Below, piece after piece: positions 9,380 through 21,140 of a stretch of 64,000 nucleotides of DNA (the first letter of the stretch is position 1; every line of letters starts with the position of its first letter). This DNA is from Methylobacterium fujisawaense (lineage in GTDB: Bacteria > Pseudomonadota > Alphaproteobacteria > Rhizobiales > Beijerinckiaceae): assembly GCF_014138435.1 (NCBI RefSeq), contig NZ_JACJIM010000003.1, positions 434,001 to 498,000 of the forward strand, written 5' to 3'. A program made the translations under genes and the position numbers. The notes beneath the pieces are model-generated. The model was not told the origin of the DNA, did no database searches, and saw only the letters and a program-made list of their open reading frames with translations.

Positions 9380-10351
9380 TCAGGTCTTGCGCGCCACCGT
9401 GAAGCGGGCGGCGTCACGCAGGATGCGCGCGCCCTCGCCCCAGGACGAGACCGCGTCCTCGCAGACGCCGACGAGGCGGTCGCATTCGGCGCGCGCGCCG
9501 TCGATGCCGAGACGATCGACCAGCGTCGCCTTGCCGGCATCCTTGTCCTTGCCGGTGGCCTTGCCCATGGCCTCCGGCGAGGCCTCCCGGTCGAGGATGT
9601 CGTCGGCGATCTGGAAGGCCTGGCCCAGGGCGAGGCCGTAGCGCAGCAGGGCGGCCCGCTGGCTCTCGTCGGCGCCCCCGACGATTGCGCCGGCCTCGAC
9701 CGAGAAGGCCAGGATCGCCCCGGTCTTCATCGCCTGCATCCGCAGGGTGTCGTCCACGTCCATGTTGGCAACGCCGAACCGGCCCTCGGCGGTGAGGTCG
9801 AGAAGCTGGCCGCCGACCATGCCGCCCAGGCCCGAGGCACGGGCAAGGCCGAGGACGAGGTCGGCGCGGATCCGCGCCTCCGGCTGCCAGGTCGGATCGG
9901 CCACGATCTCGAAGGCCAAAGTCTGCAGGGCGTCGCCGACCAGGATGGCGGTGGCTTCGTCATAGGCCTTGTGCACCGTCGGTTTGCCGCGGCGCATGTC
10001 GTCATCGTCCATAGCCGGCAGATCGTCGTGGACGAGACTGTAGCAATGGATCAGCTCGACCCCCGCCCCGGCGGCGAGGGCCGCAGCTTCGGATCCGCCC
10101 AGCATCCGCGCCGTCTCGATGGCGAGGAACGGCCGCAGCCTCTTGCCGCCGCCGAGCACCGCGTGGCGCATGGCCTCCATCAGGCGGGACGGCCGTGCGA
10201 TCTCGCCGGGGCCGACGTCCGGTCCGAGGCGCTCGACCAGGAAGGTCTCGACCTTCCCGGCGACCTCCGTCAACCTGTGGGTAAAATCGACGGCTGGCGT
10301 GCCTGCCTTGACCGAACCGGTCGGTGCCTGCGTTGAGGGGGTCGGGGTCAT
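9380..10351 (-). CDS. ispA: Farnesyl diphosphate synthase-like polyprenyl synthetase
   Basis: A 323-residue trans-isoprenyl diphosphate synthase. The first Asp-rich motif is DDLPAMDDDDMRRG, with the two-residue insertion typical of bacterial type II farnesyl diphosphate synthases, and the second is DDILD. GGGKRLRP near the N-terminus binds isopentenyl diphosphate and CYSLVHDD precedes the first motif. It condenses isopentenyl with dimethylallyl and geranyl diphosphate to make the C15 precursor for quinones, bactoprenol, hopanoids and carotenoids. It diverges from mtgA across 46 bases. In other alphaproteobacteria ispA often sits next to dxs, but that gene is not here. Confidence 0.9.
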   Translation of the reverse strand: MTPTPSTQAPTGSVKAGTPAVDFTHRLTEVAGKVETFLVERLGPDVGPGEIARPSRLMEAMRHAVLGGGKRLRPFLAIETARMLGGSEAAALAAGAGVELIHCYSLVHDDLPAMDDDDMRRGKPTVHKAYDEATAILVGDALQTLAFEIVADPTWQPEARIRADLVLGLARASGLGGMVGGQLLDLTAEGRFGVANMDVDDTLRMQAMKTGAILAFSVEAGAIVGGADESQRAALLRYGLALGQAFQIADDILDREASPEAMGKATGKDKDAGKATLVDRLGIDGARAECDRLVGVCEDAVSSWGEGARILRDAARFTVARKT

Positions 10352-10397
10352 CGGGCGCTACGTCCGGTCCTGGCCTTAGAAACCAATCGAGCGTCAG

Positions 10398-11156
10398 TTG
10401 AGCGGGAACGAACTCACGGTGGATGGGGCGGGACGCAGGCGAGAGACGGCAGGTCGTGACCTTCCGCTCGCGCGCCCGCGGCGCTCCCGCCCGGTCCGCC
10501 GGATCGTCGGGATGCTGCTCCTGCTCCCCGCGATCGGATTCGTCCTCACGCTGACGTTGGCGCTCGTCTATAGCGCGGTGATGCCGCCGTCGACCCTGAT
10601 GCTCGGGCGGTGGTTGACGCTTCAACCGGTGAGCCGCGATCCGGTCCCGCTCTCGGGCATCGCGCCCGTCCTGCCGCTGGCGGTGATCGCCTCCGAGGAT
10701 CAGCGCTTCTGCCTCGATCACGGCGTCGATTTCGGCGCGATCCGCGACGTGGTCGACGATGAGGATTCGCCGAGCCGCGGCGCCTCGACCATCGCCATGC
10801 AGACGGTCAAAAACGTCTTCCTGTGGCCGGGCCGGTCCTACATCCGCAAGGCGGTCGAGATCCCGCTGGCGCTGGCGCTCGACACGCTCTGGGGCAAGCG
10901 CCGGATGATGGAGATCTACCTCAACGTCGCCGAGTGGGGCGACGGTATCTACGGGGCGCAGGCGGCGAGCCGGCACTGGTTCGGCAAGGACGCGAGCCGG
11001 CTGACCCGGAACGAGGCCGCCCTCCTCGCCGCCGTCCTGCCCAATCCGATCACCCGCAGCGCCGGTCGCCCCTCTCCAGGCGTGCGCCGCCGCGCAGCGC
11101 GGATCCAGGCCATGATGGGTCAGATCGATGGGCTCACCGGCTGCGTGCGGCGGTAG
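10398..11156 (+). CDS. mtgA: Monofunctional biosynthetic peptidoglycan transglycosylase
   Basis: A 252-residue GT51 transglycosylase. After an Arg-rich cytoplasmic tail there is one membrane helix (about residues 35-58), then the catalytic motif ASEDQRFCLDHGVD with the key Glu near residue 99, RGASTIAMQTVKN and KRRMMEIYLNVAEWG, in family order. It polymerises lipid II into glycan strands outside the inner membrane and lacks a transpeptidase domain. The start is TTG at 10398; a GTG seven codons on is possible. Cell-wall synthesis next to an isoprenoid gene is compatible with shared need for bactoprenol, but they are divergently transcribed. Confidence 0.9.
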   Translation: MSGNELTVDGAGRRRETAGRDLPLARPRRSRPVRRIVGMLLLLPAIGFVLTLTLALVYSAVMPPSTLMLGRWLTLQPVSRDPVPLSGIAPVLPLAVIASEDQRFCLDHGVDFGAIRDVVDDEDSPSRGASTIAMQTVKNVFLWPGRSYIRKAVEIPLALALDTLWGKRRMMEIYLNVAEWGDGIYGAQAASRHWFGKDASRLTRNEAALLAAVLPNPITRSAGRPSPGVRRRAARIQAMMGQIDGLTGCVRR

Positions 11157-11479
11157 CGGCCCGGTCCCGGTCAGGGGCGCGATCGTCGGCTGTCCCGGGG
11201 CCGCCGCTGACGGGACGGATGCCTGGCCAACAGCGGGTGAGCTTCAGTCGTGCGGATCCGGCTGAGTCCAGAGCCCCGGACCGAGCGTTGCGGCATCGTC
11301 CGTGCCGTGCGCCCGGACAGCCGCGCCGTCCGCAATCGGCGCGAGTCCGCAATCCGGTCTTCAGCGGCGGCGGATCGAACCATAGCCGATCCCGCTTTCA
11401 ATCCGGGCGCGCTGCGTGCCCGTCTGAAGTCCGAAGGGTTCGCGCCGGGCGCGTCACTTTGTGTAAAGTACGCGTTGCG
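11157..11479. other. Intergenic stretch after mtgA without a supported gene
   Basis: About 320 bases between the mtgA stop and the vapC debris. Several short frames cross it on both strands but none has a ribosome site or recognisable motif. The reverse strand may still contain the eroded 3' end of vapC, but I could not match it. Confidence 0.4.
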
Positions 11480-11753
11480 GGGCGTGCCGCCCCGCTGCAG
11501 CTCGGCGCGAACGTGTCCACAATCGGCCGCTGCCTTGTCGGCGAAGGGCGCTGCCTCGCGCCGCGCAACGAAATGCGTGATCGCCGTCCGACGCTCAGCT
11601 TGGCGTGAGAATTTCCCGCGTCGTACGGGTACTTCCCCGGCGTAAGCTCAAGATAAGGAATTGCTACGCCATTATATTGAGTTGATATTATGCGGCGAGC
11701 AATATGACATTGCGGCTTTAATGCAAATATTTGTATCGTAAATATCCCAAAAA
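11480..11753 (-). pseudogene. vapC: Decayed VapC (PIN-domain) toxin
   Basis: Directly after the vapB stop, in the place and orientation of its toxin, the reverse strand reads YDTNICI (about 11720-11741), the first active-site motif of VapC toxins, and then runs into stops. Further on, in another frame (about 11480-11560), comes APFADKAAADCGHVRAEL then QRGGTP, which matches the middle/C-terminal VapC pattern (FD..AA..YG.IRAELE..GTP). The spacing between the two pieces is about 70 bases shorter than in a normal 130-residue VapC. No ATG, no intact frame and no recognisable C-terminal TNN motif remain. The toxin is therefore judged dead by deletion and frameshift. Confidence 0.55.
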
Positions 11754-11987
11754 TCAGAAAATCTTATGCCAATCCGTGGGCAGGTTCTCGCGTTCTGTAA
11801 TCGATTCGTCGCCGGCGCGCGGCTCATACCGAAACAGATCTTTCCACTGGTGCCCCTCCGGCACAATCGCCCGCGAACGCCCGATCTCCACGATATCGGC
11901 TGGATGGACGTCGGCCGGAACTGTGCCCGCTTTCACGAGGCGAACGGCGTGGCTGCGATCGCTGGTGAGGACCGTTGAGCGGATCAT
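11754..11987 (-). CDS. vapB: VapB-type antitoxin (AbrB-fold)
   Basis: A 77-residue protein. It begins MIRSTVLTSDRSHAVRLVKA, the N-terminal swapped-hairpin AbrB/MazE DNA-binding segment of VapB (pattern ..SNRSQAVRLPKA), followed by VEIGRSRAIVPEG and a charged C-terminal tail (DLFRYEPRAGDESITERENL) of the kind that wraps the toxin. VapB neutralises the VapC ribonuclease and represses its own operon. The inner ATG at 11987 is chosen because homology starts there; AAGGCGG precedes it. Lys replaces no key residue, but Val-Lys stands in place of the usual Leu-Pro before Lys. The toxin next door is decayed, leaving an orphan antitoxin. Confidence 0.7.
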   Translation of the reverse strand: MIRSTVLTSDRSHAVRLVKAGTVPADVHPADIVEIGRSRAIVPEGHQWKDLFRYEPRAGDESITERENLPTDWHKIF

Positions 11988-12142
11988 ACGCGGAGCCGCC
12001 TTCGCAGAGTTGGGAGAGCCGCTTGGTACATCCCTCGGCCGGGCCTGCTCACTCAAAGAGCATCGGGGTCGGCAGCGGTAGCAACGGCCGAATCCGGTCT
12101 GTAAGAGGAGCGTCACCCCCTGAGGACGCGGACCCACACACG

Positions 12143-12787
12143 ATGAGCGATGCCGTCTACGACCTGAGCCTGGAGCGCATCGCCCTGATCCGCCGGATGG
12201 TCGTTGCCTGGGATGGCGCCGAGCCCGGGGCGCCGACCGTTCACCCGGCGGCGCCCTATGGCAGCCTGGATCGCGACGGCGACATCGCCAACATCACCGG
12301 GGACGACGAGGGCGCCGAGGAGGAGCACCGGTCGCTCGAGGACGGCCTCGCCGTCTTCGTTCAGAACGCGCAGCTGAAGCCGGGTCGATACCAGTACCAC
12401 AATGGCTTGGCGAAGCTCGATCCGGGCGCGGTCGGCGACGTTTTCCGGGATGCGGCGACCGGCGAGACGCCGGACGTCATCATCTTCGCGGTGACTCCGG
12501 AGCACCTTGCCTTGATCCCACGGCTCAACGTCGGCTGGAACGCGGCGCAGGGTGTTCCGCACGTCGACCCGCAGCGGCCCTACGGCGAAGACGCCTCCTA
12601 CACCGCCGCCATGACACGCCATCTCGCCGCGGTGGCCGGGGCGGCCGCGAACGACGACGACGATTCGGAGGCGCGGCTGGTGCGCCTCCATCGCGAGCTG
12701 CAGCCGGCCCTGCAGATCTTCCTGCGCTACGCCGATCTCGGGCCCGGCGCCTTCCGGCGGTCGGCTGCGGGCTGGCAGCCCGCCTGA
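12143..12787 (+). CDS. Hypothetical protein with two internal repeats
   Basis: A 214-residue acidic protein made of two related halves. LSLERIALIRRMVVAW, then HPAAPYG in the first half corresponds to VTPEHLALIPRLNVGW, then DPQRPYG in the second, about 120 residues apart. Each half then has an acidic linker and a leucine-rich helix (HRSLEDGLAVFVQNAQL; LHRELQPALQIFLRYADLGPG). No signal peptide or membrane segment is present. The family is not recognised. The start ATG at 12143 has a poor ribosome site (GAGGACG is rather far), so it may be one of the nearby alternatives. It converges with argG. Confidence 0.7.
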   Translation: MSDAVYDLSLERIALIRRMVVAWDGAEPGAPTVHPAAPYGSLDRDGDIANITGDDEGAEEEHRSLEDGLAVFVQNAQLKPGRYQYHNGLAKLDPGAVGDVFRDAATGETPDVIIFAVTPEHLALIPRLNVGWNAAQGVPHVDPQRPYGEDASYTAAMTRHLAAVAGAAANDDDDSEARLVRLHRELQPALQIFLRYADLGPGAFRRSAAGWQPA

Positions 12788-12819
12788 CGCGCTGCGGCGT
12801 CGGCGGGCCCCGGCGAGCC

Positions 12820-14058
12820 TCAGCCCTCGCGCTTCTTGCGCTGTGCCAGGGTGCGCAGCCGGAGCGCGTTGAGCTTGATGAAGCCCGCCGCGTCGCGGTG
12901 GTCGTAGGCGACGGCGCCTTCCTCGAAGGTCACCAGATCCTGGTCGTAGAGCGAGTGCGGGCTCTCGCGGCCGATCACGTGGACGCCGCCCTTGTAGAGC
13001 TTCAGCCGCACCGTACCGGTGACCTTCTCCTGGCTCTTGTCGATCAGCGCCTGGAGCATCTCGCGCTCCGGCGAGAACCAGAAGCCGTTGTAGATCAGCT
13101 CCGCGTATTGCGGCATGAGCTGGTCCTTCAGGTGCGCGGCGCCGCGATCGAGGGTGATCGATTCGATGGCGCGGTGCGCCGGCAGCAGGATCGTACCGCC
13201 CGGTGTCTCGTACATGCCGCGGCTCTTCATGCCGACGAAGCGGTTCTCGACGAGGTCGAGCCGGCCGATGCCGTTGGCGCGGCCGAGTTCGTTGAGCTTC
13301 GCCAGCAGGTTCGCGGGCGACAGCGCCTCCCCGTCGATCGAGACCGCGTCGCCGCGCTCGAAGCCGATCGTGACGACGGTCGGCTGGTCGGGGGCCTCCT
13401 CGGGGGAGAGAGTGCGCGAGTAGACGTAGTCCGGCACCTCGATCGCCGGATCCTCCAGCACCTTGCCTTCGGATGAGGCGTGCAGGAGGTTCGCGTCCAC
13501 CGAGAAGGGGCTCTCGCCGCGCTTGTCCTTGGCAATCGGGATCTGGTGCTGCTCGGCGAAAGCGATGAGCTGCTCACGGGAGCGCAGGTCCCACTCGCGC
13601 CAGGGCGCGATGACCGTGACATCCGGCTTCAGGGCGTAATAGCCGAGTTCGAAGCGGACCTGATCGTTCCCCTTCCCGGTCGCTCCGTGGCAGACCGCGT
13701 CGGCCCCGACCCTCTCGGCGATCTCGATCTGCTTCTTGGCGATCAGCGGCCGGGCGATCGAAGTGCCGAGGAGGTAGACGCCCTCGTAGACGGCGTTCGC
13801 CCGGAACATCGGGAAGACGTAATCGCGGACGAACTCCTCGCGCAGATCCTCGATGAAGATGTTCTCGGGCTTGATGCCCAGCAGCTCCGCCTTGCGGCGG
13901 GCCGGCTCCAGCTCCTCCCCCTGGCCGAGATCGGCCGTGAAGGTCACGACCTCGCAGCCGTAGGTGGTCTGCAGCCACTTCAGGATGATCGATGTGTCGA
14001 GGCCGCCGGAATAGGCCAGCACGACCTTCTTCACGGGGCTCTTCGCGGGAACGGACAT
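12820..14058 (-). CDS. argG: Argininosuccinate synthase
   Basis: A 412-residue enzyme joining citrulline and aspartate with ATP, the penultimate step of arginine synthesis. The PP-loop AYSGGLDTS sits near the N-terminus. [31 protein letters not shown] and [10 protein letters not shown] follow in family order. I start it at ATG 14058 ([12 protein letters not shown]), preceded by CCGGAAG; the longer frame adds 20 residues without family character. It is a single gene here, not next to argH. Confidence 0.96.
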   Translation of the reverse strand: MSVPAKSPVKKVVLAYSGGLDTSIILKWLQTTYGCEVVTFTADLGQGEELEPARRKAELLGIKPENIFIEDLREEFVRDYVFPMFRANAVYEGVYLLGTSIARPLIAKKQIEIAERVGADAVCHGATGKGNDQVRFELGYYALKPDVTVIAPWREWDLRSREQLIAFAEQHQIPIAKDKRGESPFSVDANLLHASSEGKVLEDPAIEVPDYVYSRTLSPEEAPDQPTVVTIGFERGDAVSIDGEALSPANLLAKLNELGRANGIGRLDLVENRFVGMKSRGMYETPGGTILLPAHRAIESITLDRGAAHLKDQLMPQYAELIYNGFWFSPEREMLQALIDKSQEKVTGTVRLKLYKGGVHVIGRESPHSLYDQDLVTFEEGAVAYDHRDAAGFIKLNALRLRTLAQRKKREG

Positions 14059-14259
14059 GCGACTTCCGGAACTGAGGCGGGGCGTCAGCGGCTTATCGCG
14101 GGTGTCACCGGCCTGCAACCGGCGCGCCGTCTCGCGCGTAGCTCTGATGGCGAGAGATCGGCCGCGTTTCGCCTCACGGTGGCCTTGCGGCCGTGCGAGA
14201 AATGGCGCGGGCGTTGCCAGTCGTCATCGCCGCAAGAGTGCATCGGAGAAGCGAAGTCT

Positions 14260-14886
14260 ATGGCGCGCCAGCCAATTTTGGAGTTCTGGTACGAATTCGC
14301 CTCCACCTACTCCTACCTCGCCGCGATGCGCGTCGAGGCGGCGGCGTCCGAGGCGGGCGTGGCGATCCGGTGGCGCCCGTTCCTGGTCGGGCCGCTCTTC
14401 GCGGCGCAGGGCTGGACGACCTCGCCCTTCAATCTCTACCCGGCCAAGGGCAAGAATATGTGGCGGGACGTCGAGCGCGAGGCTGCACGGCTCGGCCTGC
14501 CGCCAGTGACGCGCCCCGCGCAGTTTCCGCAGAACAGCCTCAGTGCCGTGCGGGTGGCGATCCTGGGCCAGGACCAGGACTGGCTCGTGCCGTTCTCGAA
14601 GGCGGTGTTCACCGCGAGTTTCGCCGAGGGCCGCTCGATCGCGGAGCCCGCGGCCGTGGCCCAGATCGTCGATTCGCTCGGGCTCGACGGGACCCAGACC
14701 GTGCGCGCCGCTGCCGCGGAGGCCAACAAGACGAAGCTGCGGGTCAGCGTCGAGGAGGCGCGGTCCCGTGGGATCTACGGGGCGCCCACGTTCCTGGCCG
14801 ATGATGGCGAGTTGTTCTGGGGCAATGACCGCCTGGAGCAGGCGCTGGCCTGGGCGACCGGCGACCGGCCGAAGGGGCTGCGGTAG
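14260..14886 (+). CDS. 2-hydroxychromene-2-carboxylate isomerase-like DsbA-fold protein
   Basis: A 208-residue protein of the DsbA/kappa-GST superfamily. FWYEFASTYSYLAA near the N-terminus holds the Ser that replaces the redox Cys in this branch. GVAIRWRPFLVGPLF, FPQNSLSAVR and GIYGAPTFL complete the pattern. Family members are glutathione-dependent isomerases of aromatic breakdown or glutathione transferases; the true substrate is unknown. Start ATG 14260 follows GGAGAAG. It diverges from argG across 201 bases and has no pathway neighbours. Confidence 0.8.
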   Translation: MARQPILEFWYEFASTYSYLAAMRVEAAASEAGVAIRWRPFLVGPLFAAQGWTTSPFNLYPAKGKNMWRDVEREAARLGLPPVTRPAQFPQNSLSAVRVAILGQDQDWLVPFSKAVFTASFAEGRSIAEPAAVAQIVDSLGLDGTQTVRAAAAEANKTKLRVSVEEARSRGIYGAPTFLADDGELFWGNDRLEQALAWATGDRPKGLR

Positions 14887-14993
14887 CGCCACCGTCACGC
14901 CGATACGCCATCAAACCGACTCGCCTCCCTGGTTCTGGTCCGGCTCCGCTTCGGCGCGACCGGAGCGGGACCCCGATGCCCTGGACGTGTCCC

Positions 14994-15683
14994 ATGCCTG
15001 TTTCCCGTCGCCTGATCCTCGCCGCCGCCGGCATCCTGCTGGGTTCGGGTTTCGGGCGGGCGGCTGCGCAATCCTATGGCCAGCGCGTCGCAGTCACGGG
15101 CGATGACGGCAAGGCAGTGGCGAACTCGATCCTGCCGGGCGAGATCACCGGGCAGATTCCGGCCTTGCGCGGGGTCACCTATGTCGGACCGCGGGACGCC
15201 GCGACCACGCTCTACGAATTCTTCGACTTCAACTGCCCGTATTGCCGGAAGGCCGCCGCCGACGTGGTCGCCCTGCATGCCGGCGATGCGGACCTGCGCA
15301 TCGGGCTTGTCCACAACCCGATCCTGTCGCCGCAATCGGCTCAGGCCGCCAAGGTGATGCTGGCCGTGCAGCGCAAGCTCGGCTCGGACGCCGCCTGGCG
15401 CTTCTATCAGACGCTGCTCGGCAAGCCCGGCCGCATCGACGGGCCCGGGGCGCTCGCCGCCGCGGCCGCGCTGGGGATCCCGCAGGCGGACGTCGAGGCG
15501 ATCGCCGACAGCGAGGAGGTGCGCGCGGCGCTCAAGAGCCAGATGCGCATGGCGGCGGATCTCGGCCTCTACGCGACGCCCTCCTACGTGCTCGGTAACA
15601 ACGGCATCCTGGGCCATCCGGGCGCGCGCGCCATGGCGCAGATGATCGCGAGCGTCCGGCGCTGCGACCGGCTTGCCTGCTGA
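14994..15683 (+). CDS. DsbA family periplasmic thiol oxidoreductase
   Basis: A 229-residue exported protein. The N-terminus SRRLILAAAGILLGSGFG then AQS is a signal peptide; the double Arg hints at Tat export, though a full SRRxFLK box is not met. The redox centre is CPYC in EFFDFNCPYCRKAA, and the cis-proline loop is YATPSYV. This looks like the Com1/ScsC-BdbD branch, which handles disulfides in exported proteins. The start is the second ATG (14994), since the first adds a non-signal stretch. It follows the related DsbA-fold isomerase on the same strand but 107 bases away. Confidence 0.82.
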   Translation: MPVSRRLILAAAGILLGSGFGRAAAQSYGQRVAVTGDDGKAVANSILPGEITGQIPALRGVTYVGPRDAATTLYEFFDFNCPYCRKAAADVVALHAGDADLRIGLVHNPILSPQSAQAAKVMLAVQRKLGSDAAWRFYQTLLGKPGRIDGPGALAAAAALGIPQADVEAIADSEEVRAALKSQMRMAADLGLYATPSYVLGNNGILGHPGARAMAQMIASVRRCDRLAC

Positions 15684-15900
15684 GGCAGCTCCGGCGTCAC
15701 ACTTCCGCCGTCGTCACGCGCTGCGCGGTGCGCCTGCCGTGTTGCGTGCGGCCATGCTGGCATGCTAGGCGGTCGCCGCGCCGCGAGGACAGGTCTTGAC
15801 CCTGTCCGTTGCCGGCACGATCCCACGTCCCGAACGGTCACGCACCGCGCTCCTGCCGGAGCGCGCGGAGCGGGCGGGCAACCAGAGAAGAGAGCGACGG

Positions 15901-16473
15901 GTGGCGCAGAACGGTTCCGAGGCTGGTCCCCTGGTCGCAGGCGTGGCGGGCCGGTACGCTTCCGCCCTGTTCGAGCTCGCGCGCGACGAGCGCCAGGTCG
16001 ACGCGGTCGCCCAATCCCTCAACCAATTCGACACGCTGCTGAAGGAGAGCGCGGATCTCCGCCGCCTCATCCGCAGCCCGGTCTTCAGCGCCGAGGAGCA
16101 GGCAGCCGCCATCGGCGCCGTGCTCGACAAGGCGGAAATCGGCGGTCTCGCCGGCAACTTCATCCGCCTCGCGGCCGCGAACCGGCGGCTCTTCGCCCTC
16201 CCGGACATGATCAGCGCCTTCCGGAGTCTGGTTCAGGATTCGAAGGGGATCGTCCGTGCCCAGGTGCGGGTGGCCGAGAAGCCCTCCGACGCGGTGATCG
16301 AGGAGATCAAGGCGTCGCTGCGCGACATCGCGAAGGCCGAAGTCGACGTCGATCTCGTGGTCGATCCCAGCCTGATCGGCGGCCTCGTCGTGAAGATGGG
16401 CTCGCGCATGGTCGACGCGTCCCTCAAGACCAAGCTCAACGGTATCCGCCTCGCGATGCGGGCCGCGCGCTAA
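15901..16473 (+). CDS. atpH: ATP synthase F1 subunit delta
   Basis: A 190-residue delta subunit, part of the stator that ties F1 to the peripheral stalk. VAGRYASALFELA marks the N-terminal domain and VDPSLIGGLVVKMGSRMVDASLKTKL is split in the C-terminal family signature (LIGG..V..G....D.S). The GTG at 15901 is chosen since homologues start near here (VAQNGSEAGPLVAG); the frame extends further up with unlikely composition. It is the first gene of atpHAGDC, the usual alphaproteobacterial F1 operon with F0 genes elsewhere. Confidence 0.93.
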   Translation: MAQNGSEAGPLVAGVAGRYASALFELARDERQVDAVAQSLNQFDTLLKESADLRRLIRSPVFSAEEQAAAIGAVLDKAEIGGLAGNFIRLAAANRRLFALPDMISAFRSLVQDSKGIVRAQVRVAEKPSDAVIEEIKASLRDIAKAEVDVDLVVDPSLIGGLVVKMGSRMVDASLKTKLNGIRLAMRAAR

Positions 16474-18060
<1,587 letters not shown>

Positions 18061-18063
18061 TGT

Positions 18064-18169
18064 GAGGCCCCTCCCCGCGGGGAGGGATCTTGGGTGGTGC
18101 AGGGGGATTGCGATCCGCGCTGCACCGCCCGAATTTCCGGCTCCTTCCCGCCGAGGGAAGGAGAGGCCC
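18064..18169. repeat. Structured palindromic repeat in atpA-atpG gap (copy 1)
   Basis: This 106-base element fills most of the atpA-atpG gap. It has a 5' hairpin (CCTCCCCGCGGGGAGG), a long central stem (GGGTGGTGCAG with CTGCACCGCCC) and a 3' hairpin (CTCCTTCCC with GGGAAGGAG). The outer ends GAGGCC and GGCC can pair as well, giving a three-arm fold. A related element lies in the atpD-atpC gap. It resembles REP/BIME-like intergenic repeats. A role in mRNA processing or relative subunit output is inference. Confidence 0.6.
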
Positions 18170-18194
18170 ATAGAACGGACCTGGACCTCACCCG

Positions 18195-19085
18195 ATGGCG
18201 AGTTTGAAGGACCTGCGCAACCGCATCACCTCGGTGAAGGCGACGCAGAAGATCACCAAGGCCATGCAGATGGTCGCCGCCGCCAAGCTGCGCCGTGCGC
18301 AGATGGCCGCCGAGGCGGGCCGTCCCTATGCCGAGAAGATGTCGGCCGTGCTCGGCAATCTCGCAGGTAATCTCGTCGGCGGCGTCGGCGCCCCGCGGCT
18401 CCTGTCCGGGACCGGGTCCGAGCAGACACACCTGCTCGTCGTGTGCACGGGCGACCGCGGCCTCGCCGGCGCCTTCAACTCGTCGATCGTCCGCCTCGCG
18501 GTGCGCGAATACGCGCAGAAGCTCGCCGCCGAGGGCAAGACCGTCAAGATCATGACGGTCGGCAAGAAGGGCCTCGACGCGCTGCGGCGGCAGTACCGCG
18601 ACCAGATCGTCGAGAGCATGGACATCCGTGGCAACCGCCCGGTGGATTACGAGTTCGCGGCCGGGATCGCCGACAAGATCCTGACCCGCTTCGAGAACGG
18701 CGAGTTCGACGTCGCGACCCTGTTCTACTCCGAGTTCCGCTCGGTCATCTCGCAGATCCCGACCGCGCAGCGCCTGATCCCCGCGGAGCTGCCCGCGGTC
18801 GACACGACCGCGAAGGCTGCGGCCGGCAACGCCGCGCTGGAGTTCGAGCCCTCCGAGGAGGCGATCCTCGAGACGCTGCTGCCGAAGAACCTGACGGTGC
18901 AGATCTACCGGGCGCTCCTGGAGAACGCCGCCTCCGAGCAGGGCGCGCGCATGAGCGCCATGGATTCGGCCACCCGCAACGCGGGCGAGATGATCAAGAA
19001 GCAGACGCTGATCTACAACCGGACGCGTCAGGCCATGATCACCAAGGAACTCATCGAGATCATCTCGGGTGCGGAAGCCCTCTGA
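18195..19085 (+). CDS. atpG: ATP synthase F1 subunit gamma
   Basis: A 296-residue gamma subunit, the rotating central shaft of F1. N-terminal [20 protein letters not shown] and [15 protein letters not shown], the Rossmann-like middle ([16 protein letters not shown]) and the C-terminal helix ending in [22 protein letters not shown] are as in the family. It starts 134 bases after atpA, beyond the repeat. Confidence 0.97.
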   Translation: MASLKDLRNRITSVKATQKITKAMQMVAAAKLRRAQMAAEAGRPYAEKMSAVLGNLAGNLVGGVGAPRLLSGTGSEQTHLLVVCTGDRGLAGAFNSSIVRLAVREYAQKLAAEGKTVKIMTVGKKGLDALRRQYRDQIVESMDIRGNRPVDYEFAAGIADKILTRFENGEFDVATLFYSEFRSVISQIPTAQRLIPAELPAVDTTAKAAAGNAALEFEPSEEAILETLLPKNLTVQIYRALLENAASEQGARMSAMDSATRNAGEMIKKQTLIYNRTRQAMITKELIEIISGAEAL

Positions 19086-19100
19086 GGCTCCGCCACCTGA

Positions 19101-20582
<1,482 letters not shown>

Positions 20583-20589
20583 GACGACG

Positions 20590-20702
20590 CCCTCCCCTCC
20601 CCCTCGCGGGGAGGGATCGGGGGTGGGGATGGTGCAGGCGAAGCCGCTGCGCTCCATCCTGAACCACCCCCACCTCCAACTCCTCCCCGCACGGGGAGGA
20701 GA
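20590..20702. repeat. Structured palindromic repeat in atpD-atpC gap (copy 2)
   Basis: A 113-base element with the same plan as the one in the atpA-atpG gap: a 5' hairpin (CTCCCC with GGGGAG), a central part with GGGGGTGGGG then GGTGCAGG that can pair with CCACCCCCACC, and a 3' hairpin (CTCCTCCCC with GGGGAGGAG). The GAGGGATC then GGTGCAGG blocks are shared with the other copy and in the same orientation. Copies inside one operon support a mobile or amplified intergenic repeat family. Confidence 0.6.
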
Positions 20703-20731
20703 GCTTGTTGCGGATCCGGGATCGTCCTGAG

Positions 20732-21133
20732 ATGGCCACCTTCCACTTCGATTTCGTCGGCCCCGAGCGGACGCTGTATTCCGGCGAGGTGAGCGCCGTG
20801 CAGTTGCCCGGCGTCGAGGGCGAGATGACGGTGCTGCCGGGCCACGCGCCCGTGCTGACCTCCCTGCGGGTCGGCGTCATCGTGGTCACCGAGAGCCAGG
20901 GCAGCGGCAAGCGGATCTACGTTCGCGGCGGCTTCGCCGATATCGGCCCGACGGCCGTGACCGTGCTCGCCGAGCGTGCTGCGCCGATCGAGGAGCTGAC
21001 GCACGAATCCCTCGACCGCGACATCGAGGCCATCGAGATGCAGCGTGACGCCACCGAGGACCTGCAGAAGCGCGAGGAGCTGAACGGCCAGATCGTCCAG
21101 CTCCAGGAGACCAAGGCGCTTCTGAAGCTCTGA
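20732..21133 (+). CDS. atpC: ATP synthase F1 subunit epsilon
   Basis: A 133-residue epsilon subunit. FVGPERTLYSGEVSAVQLPG and EGEMTVLPGHAPVLTSL form the N-terminal beta sandwich that binds gamma and the c-ring. The Glu/Gln-rich C-terminal helices (DLQKREELNGQIVQLQETK) are the inhibitory arm. ATG 20732 starts the family sequence. It closes the operon and converges with cca across 7 bases. Confidence 0.95.
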   Translation: MATFHFDFVGPERTLYSGEVSAVQLPGVEGEMTVLPGHAPVLTSLRVGVIVVTESQGSGKRIYVRGGFADIGPTAVTVLAERAAPIEELTHESLDRDIEAIEMQRDATEDLQKREELNGQIVQLQETKALLKL

Positions 21134-21140
21134 GCCTCGT

